This document shows positions 8,183 through 10,703 of a stretch of 10,703 bases of DNA, in pieces. Numbering within the stretch: the stretch's first letter is position 1; each line of letters opens with the position of its first letter. Made by a program: the position numbers and the translations under genes. The notes under the pieces are model-generated. The model did not search any database. It saw only the letters and a program-made list of their open reading frames with translations, and was not told where the DNA came from. Location: positions 1 through 10,703 of the forward strand of contig JAVKLK010000041.1 of assembly GCA_031539165.1 (NCBI GenBank), written 5' to 3'. The DNA comes from CAIVSN01 sp031539165 (GTDB taxonomy: Bacteria; Patescibacteriota; Gracilibacteria; BD1-5; UBA2023).

Positions 8183-8210
8183 TTGAAATACTTGGGAATC
8201 ATTTTAAACT
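8183..8210 (+). promoter_or_regulatory. Candidate promoter of the yvcK operon
   Basis: TTGAAA at 8183-8188 and TAAACT at 8205-8210 are 16 bases apart. The start site would be near 8217, 20 bases before the ATG at 8237; this argues against the longer TTG start at 8177. It shares its -10 area with the divergent promoter. Confidence 0.45.
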
Positions 8211-8228
8211 CGATAAAAAAATTAGCAA
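8201..8228 (-). promoter_or_regulatory. Candidate promoter of the SPFH-nfeD-rsmG operon
   Basis: On the minus strand TTGCTA (8228-8223) and TAAAAT (8206-8201) are 16 bases apart. The start site would be near 8194, with a leader of about 23 bases before the ATG at 8171. The -10 overlaps the -10 of the opposite promoter by two bases, so the two should compete for polymerase. Confidence 0.45.
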
Positions 8229-8236
8229 CAGAGAAT

Positions 8237-9214
8237 ATGAATCGAACTCCCCTAAATATTACTACCATCGGAGGAGGAACAGGGAGCACGAACGTGCTTC
8301 TTGGACTCAAACACATAGAAGGGCTCAATCTTGCAGCGATAGTCACTTCCTCTGATTCAGGAGGAAGTGCCGGAGAACTTCGAGATGAATTTGGAATTCT
8401 TCCCCCCGGGGACGCACGAAGAGCCATAGCAGCCCTTGCGAGAGATACCGAAAGAGTTCGTCGTATGTTTGAGCATCGATTCAGTAAAAGCCGAATTAAG
8501 GGACATACTATCGGAAATCTTCTCCTTACTGGACTTGCTGAAATGACTGGCTCTTTTGAAGAGGCAGTCGATTTGCTTTGTACTATGTTTGATGTGCAAG
8601 GGAAAGTTATACCAGTAACCCTCAATGATACCCATCTGGTAGTGGAACTTGAAGACGGACAAAAAATCGTAGGAGAAACGAATGTGGATATCCCCAAACA
8701 TGATGGAAATCTCCGTATCACCAAAGCATACCTCACGGGAGAGAACTCTATAAACCCCCGAGCACGAGAAGCAATTGAGCACTCAGACTTCATCATCATA
8801 GGTCCGGGAGATCTCTATACGAGCATAGTTCCCAATCTTCTTATAGAAGGCATGCGGGAAGCTCTCACAAATACAAGTGCCACGATTATTTACGTCTGCA
8901 ATATCATGACGAAATACGGGGAAACCTCCGGATTTACCGCACATGACTTCATCCAGGTAGTAGAAACATACATTGGAAAGGGAGTGATAGATTTTGTCAT
9001 TCTCAATAACGGAGTAATTCGCCCAGACCTCGCCGAAAAATACGAACAAACTGAGGGGAAAATTCCTGTCGTCAGAGGAGATGATTCTCTCTACACGAAG
9101 ACCAGCTACCGCGTAATAGAGCGAGATCTCACCAGTATTCACGACTACGTCCGACATGATCCCAAAAAAATTGGGCAAGTCATACTCGACTTTGTGCAAG
9201 GTTGGATAAAATAA
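8237..9214 (+). CDS. yvcK: YvcK/CofD-like protein (gluconeogenesis factor family)
   Basis: The family is related to 2-phospho-L-lactate transferase CofD; YvcK in Bacillus subtilis is needed for growth on gluconeogenic carbon sources and for normal cell shape, and it binds UDP-sugars. The 325-residue product has the right length and motifs: GGGTGS at 12-17, DSGGSAGELR at 40-49, PPGDARR at 56-62, GHTIGNLLL near residue 93, IIIGPGDLYTSIVPNLL near 195-211 and CNIMTKYGETSG in the second half. YvcK is more likely than CofD because the F420 pathway is absent from the neighbourhood and the organism type. It has no TGA codon. I chose the ATG at 8237, after the promoter and just before the conserved N-terminal strand, not the TTG at 8177. 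It heads an operon; the DUF5665-like gene follows after four bases. Confidence 0.92.
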   Translation: MNRTPLNITTIGGGTGSTNVLLGLKHIEGLNLAAIVTSSDSGGSAGELRDEFGILPPGDARRAIAALARDTERVRRMFEHRFSKSRIKGHTIGNLLLTGLAEMTGSFEEAVDLLCTMFDVQGKVIPVTLNDTHLVVELEDGQKIVGETNVDIPKHDGNLRITKAYLTGENSINPRAREAIEHSDFIIIGPGDLYTSIVPNLLIEGMREALTNTSATIIYVCNIMTKYGETSGFTAHDFIQVVETYIGKGVIDFVILNNGVIRPDLAEKYEQTEGKIPVVRGDDSLYTKTSYRVIERDLTSIHDYVRHDPKKIGQVILDFVQGWIK

Positions 9215-9218
9215 ATCT

Positions 9219-9686
9219 ATGTCTCCAAAACAGTCTCCCGCGTTTACTCGCGAAAAAATCATCAAAGAAAGCTTCATTGAGCAAGAACTTCTGAATGCTT
9301 CGGTAGTACAAAAAGAGCTCATGCGATCCCTCCAAGAACTCAATGGGCAAATGGGTGTGCTCAACCACACTCTTACCCTGATACGAGAACATGAATTCGT
9401 CGAGCTCCATAAATCAAAATGGCGCATCATCACATACCAAATTTTACTCGGTATCTTATTTGCGATAGGAACGGTTCTCGGACTCGCACTCTTCTCTTGG
9501 ACAACCTATACTTTTTTCAAAGATAGTGAAATACTCCGTCAAATCGTTGACAAACAGTTGGATTCTCGTAATTTCAACATAAATGGAATTCGAGAGAAGG
9601 CAATAAAGGATGCCTCTTGAGAAAAAAATCTCCACTCTACTGGAACTGGAGTCACTCACACTGGAACAACTCAGTCATATAAGTAG
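9219..9686 (+). CDS. DUF5665-like small single-pass membrane protein
   Basis: A 155-residue protein of unknown function. Residues 1-60 are charged and helical, a KSKWR sequence sits just before one membrane segment at about residues 72-91 (ITYQILLGILFAIGTVLGLA), and a short soluble tail ends in a Thr/Gly-rich stretch. The WR-x-(I/L)...G-I-x-x-x-G-x-x-x-G arrangement recalls DUF5665 membrane proteins; I am moderately sure. One TGA (9618-9620) is read as Gly, which adds 22 residues before the true TAG stop; that tail is low in complexity. It begins four bases after yvcK, so the two are surely co-transcribed. Confidence 0.72.
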
Positions 9687-9692
9687 TCCACT

Positions 9693-9899
9693 ATGTCCCT
9701 CGTCACTCAACGCCCCGCTCATATGAGCCTTGCTGAAGCAGAACAAGCCCTGAATCATCGACTTGGAGTAGTCGATACCTCTACAGAATGAGCCCTGCTT
9801 CGCCGCAAAAGCCAAGTTGAAGCCCTCATGTATCCACAAGGACCACGAGTAGAATTTCTTTGATGACATGCGGTGGTGCGGAATTTTGCAAAAAATTAA
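9693..9899 (+). CDS. 68-residue protein visible only in code 25, function unknown
   Basis: Reading TGA as Gly opens a frame from the ATG at 9693 to TAA at 9897-9899, with TGA at 9789-9791 (after STE) and a TGA pair near the end (FLGGH). It is mostly an N-terminal helix (MSLAEAEQALNHRLG) followed by LLRRKSQVEALMYPQGPRVEF. I recognise no family. The case for a real gene is the 6-base gap after the preceding stop, a CT-ATG start context shared with five other genes here, and that it fills a stretch otherwise empty of genes on both strands. The case against is its short length and that code 25 makes chance frames longer. An in-frame ATG at 9723 could be the start instead. Confidence 0.5.
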
Positions 9900-9910
9900 A
9901 ATACATGAGA

Positions 9911-9931
9911 AAGTGTTGGAATATAACACTT
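9911..9931 (+). promoter_or_regulatory. Hairpin ahead of the repeat-protein gene
   Basis: AAGTGTT (9911-9917) and AACACTT (9925-9931) form a 7-base stem with a 7-base loop, ending 5 bases before the ATG at 9937. A TATAAC sequence (9922-9927), which could be a -10 box, lies in the loop and right arm, but no -35 is seen. There is no T run, so it is not an intrinsic terminator. It could be an operator or a translation-control hairpin, or chance. Confidence 0.3.
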
Positions 9932-9936
9932 CCTCT

Positions 9937-10703
9937 ATGACAGACAAAAACAAAGAAGTAGCGATTGGGGGTACAAGTATACTCCACAAATCGGATTCTT
10001 TTGATCAGGTACAGGCTGTTGCAAACTATCTTCAAAAAGCCAAACAGGAACTCGGAGACTGTCCTGCGTATCAAAAACTACAAAGTGCGGTATATGAAAA
10101 GGCTGCTAAACTCAGTGCATCAACCCAAAACATCGATGCAGAGTTTTTTTCCTTGCGAGAAACTGCCCGAATTGAGTGCAAAAATGCTCAAAACGCTCTA
10201 AAAAAAGAACTGACACTAACTGTAAGTAATCCGAAAAAGGCCTCTGAAAAAGCCTGAAGCCTTGCCCCGATTCCCGTGCCTGAAAACGTAACACCAAAGG
10301 TCAAAGAAGCTTATGATGCAGTAAACGGTATTACTGACCCAGAAGTGAGAGAAATCGTGCTCAAGACGTTTGCCTGGAGAAGGATTCTAGAGATTGATAC
10401 GTTCTCAATCAAATTCTCCGAAGAGTACCTTCGGTACATGATAGAATTTGTCAAAAACAACATTGAGTCCATCAAGAACATTCTTCAGCTTATAAAGAGT
10501 CAACCAAGCGAAGTACAGGCCATGGTAAGAAATACGTACGCTTGGAAGAAGTTCACCGAAGATAATGGATTTCCTGTTTTTAAAGAGGCGGATATCAAAA
10601 ACAACATTGAGTCCATCAAGAACATTCTTCAGCTTATAAAGAGTCAACCAAGCGAAGTACAGGCCATGGTAAGAAATACGTACGCTTGGAAGAAGTTCAC
10701 CGA
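9937..10703 (+). CDS. Tandem-repeat helical protein (C-terminus cut by window edge)
   Basis: I do not recognise a family. At least 255 residues are visible from the ATG at 9937 to the window end. Residues 1-105 are soluble, charged and helical (no signal peptide, no membrane segment). TGA at 10255-10257 (residue 107) is read as Gly just before a Pro/Val-rich hinge (LAPIPVPENV). After that come helical repeats: a divergent first unit around EVREIVLKTFAWRRI, then a unit containing EVQAMVRNTYAWKKF and KNNIESIKNILQLIKS, then an exact copy of the latter cut by the edge. The repeat period is 48 residues. Helical repeats of this type usually make an elongated binding surface, so a protein-protein scaffold is likely. 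I chose the ATG at 9937 over the in-frame ATG at 9868, which lies inside the preceding small gene. It may belong to the yvcK operon. Confidence 0.75.
10451..10559 (+). repeat. Direct repeat, copy 1 (109 bases identical)
   Basis: Bases 10451-10559 are identical to 10595-10703. The spacing is 144 bases, a multiple of three, so the copies encode identical residues in the same frame of the repeat protein. Confidence 0.97.
10595..10703 (+). repeat. Direct repeat, copy 2 (cut by window end)
   Basis: This copy matches copy 1 without a mismatch up to the final base of the window. Its true length is unknown. Zero synonymous change between copies implies a recent duplication or gene conversion. Confidence 0.97.

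Noticed and set aside
8177..8236. TTG start at 8177 for yvcK
   Set aside because: It precedes the likely promoter, is only six bases from the divergent start, and adds residues before the conserved N-terminal strand.
7999..8799. Long minus-strand frame over yvcK and the divergent promoter
   Set aside because: It is antisense to the highly conserved YvcK motifs; its Ser/Arg-rich translation is typical of a shadow frame.
10405..10647. Minus-strand frame with an internal protein repeat at the right edge
   Set aside because: Its repeat is just the reverse reading of the DNA direct repeat; the plus-strand frame is continuous with the upstream gene and is the better explanation.
1..10703. TGA read as Trp (code 4) or the genes being decayed pseudogenes
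   Set aside because: TGA positions match conserved glycines (for example HPGVD, DIGTGGGFPG, VEFLGRY), not Trp, and TGG is used normally for Trp. Frames stay open and motif-complete through every TGA, with no frameshifts or TAA/TAG breaks, which decay would not produce.

Overview
Twelve protein-coding genes plus one truncated gene at each edge pattern fill this 10.7 kb window almost completely; the longest stretch without a gene is about 100 bases. The strongest feature of the window is its genetic code. Twenty-six in-frame TGA codons fall inside nine otherwise intact genes, and wherever a known family allows comparison the TGA sits at a conserved glycine. No gene ends in TGA; all visible stops are TAG (7) or TAA (4). 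This is genetic code 25, known from candidate phyla Gracilibacteria (BD1-5) and Absconditabacteria (SR1) of the Patescibacteria/CPR. I cannot separate these two phyla from the window. Read with the standard code, most genes look like shattered fragments, so the coordinates here are for TGA = Gly.

Layout, left to right. (1) Minus strand, 1-1615: the type IV pilus retraction ATPase gene pilT, cut by the window edge, preceded by an acidic, Ser/Thr-rich coiled-coil protein. (2) Plus strand, 1716-2015: a YbaB/EbfC nucleoid protein, divergent from that pair and convergent, with one base between stops, with the next operon. (3) Minus strand, 2017-6140: a three-gene cell-envelope operon, transcribed in the order coiled-coil + M23 peptidase + lysozyme-like protein with a signal peptide, a four-helix membrane protein, and an M23 peptidase fused to three SLH domains. 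(4) Minus strand, 6195-8171: SPFH/band-7 protein, NfeD-like protein and the 16S rRNA methyltransferase RsmG, tightly packed and ending in a probable terminator. (5) Plus strand, 8237-10703: YvcK/CofD-like factor, a DUF5665-like membrane protein, a 68-residue protein only visible in code 25, and a repeat protein cut by the right edge inside a perfect 144-base-period tandem repeat.

The contents suit a small envelope-focused episymbiont or predator: pili for surface attachment and twitching, two LytM-type endopeptidases with intact catalytic residues (one also carrying a putative glycan-cleaving domain), an SLH wall-anchoring module, and a membrane-organising SPFH/NfeD pair. That lifestyle is inference from the phylum and gene content. 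None of the 13 visible starts has a clear Shine-Dalgarno sequence, and all 12 ATG starts have a pyrimidine just before the ATG. No rRNA, tRNA, CRISPR array or insertion sequence was recognised.
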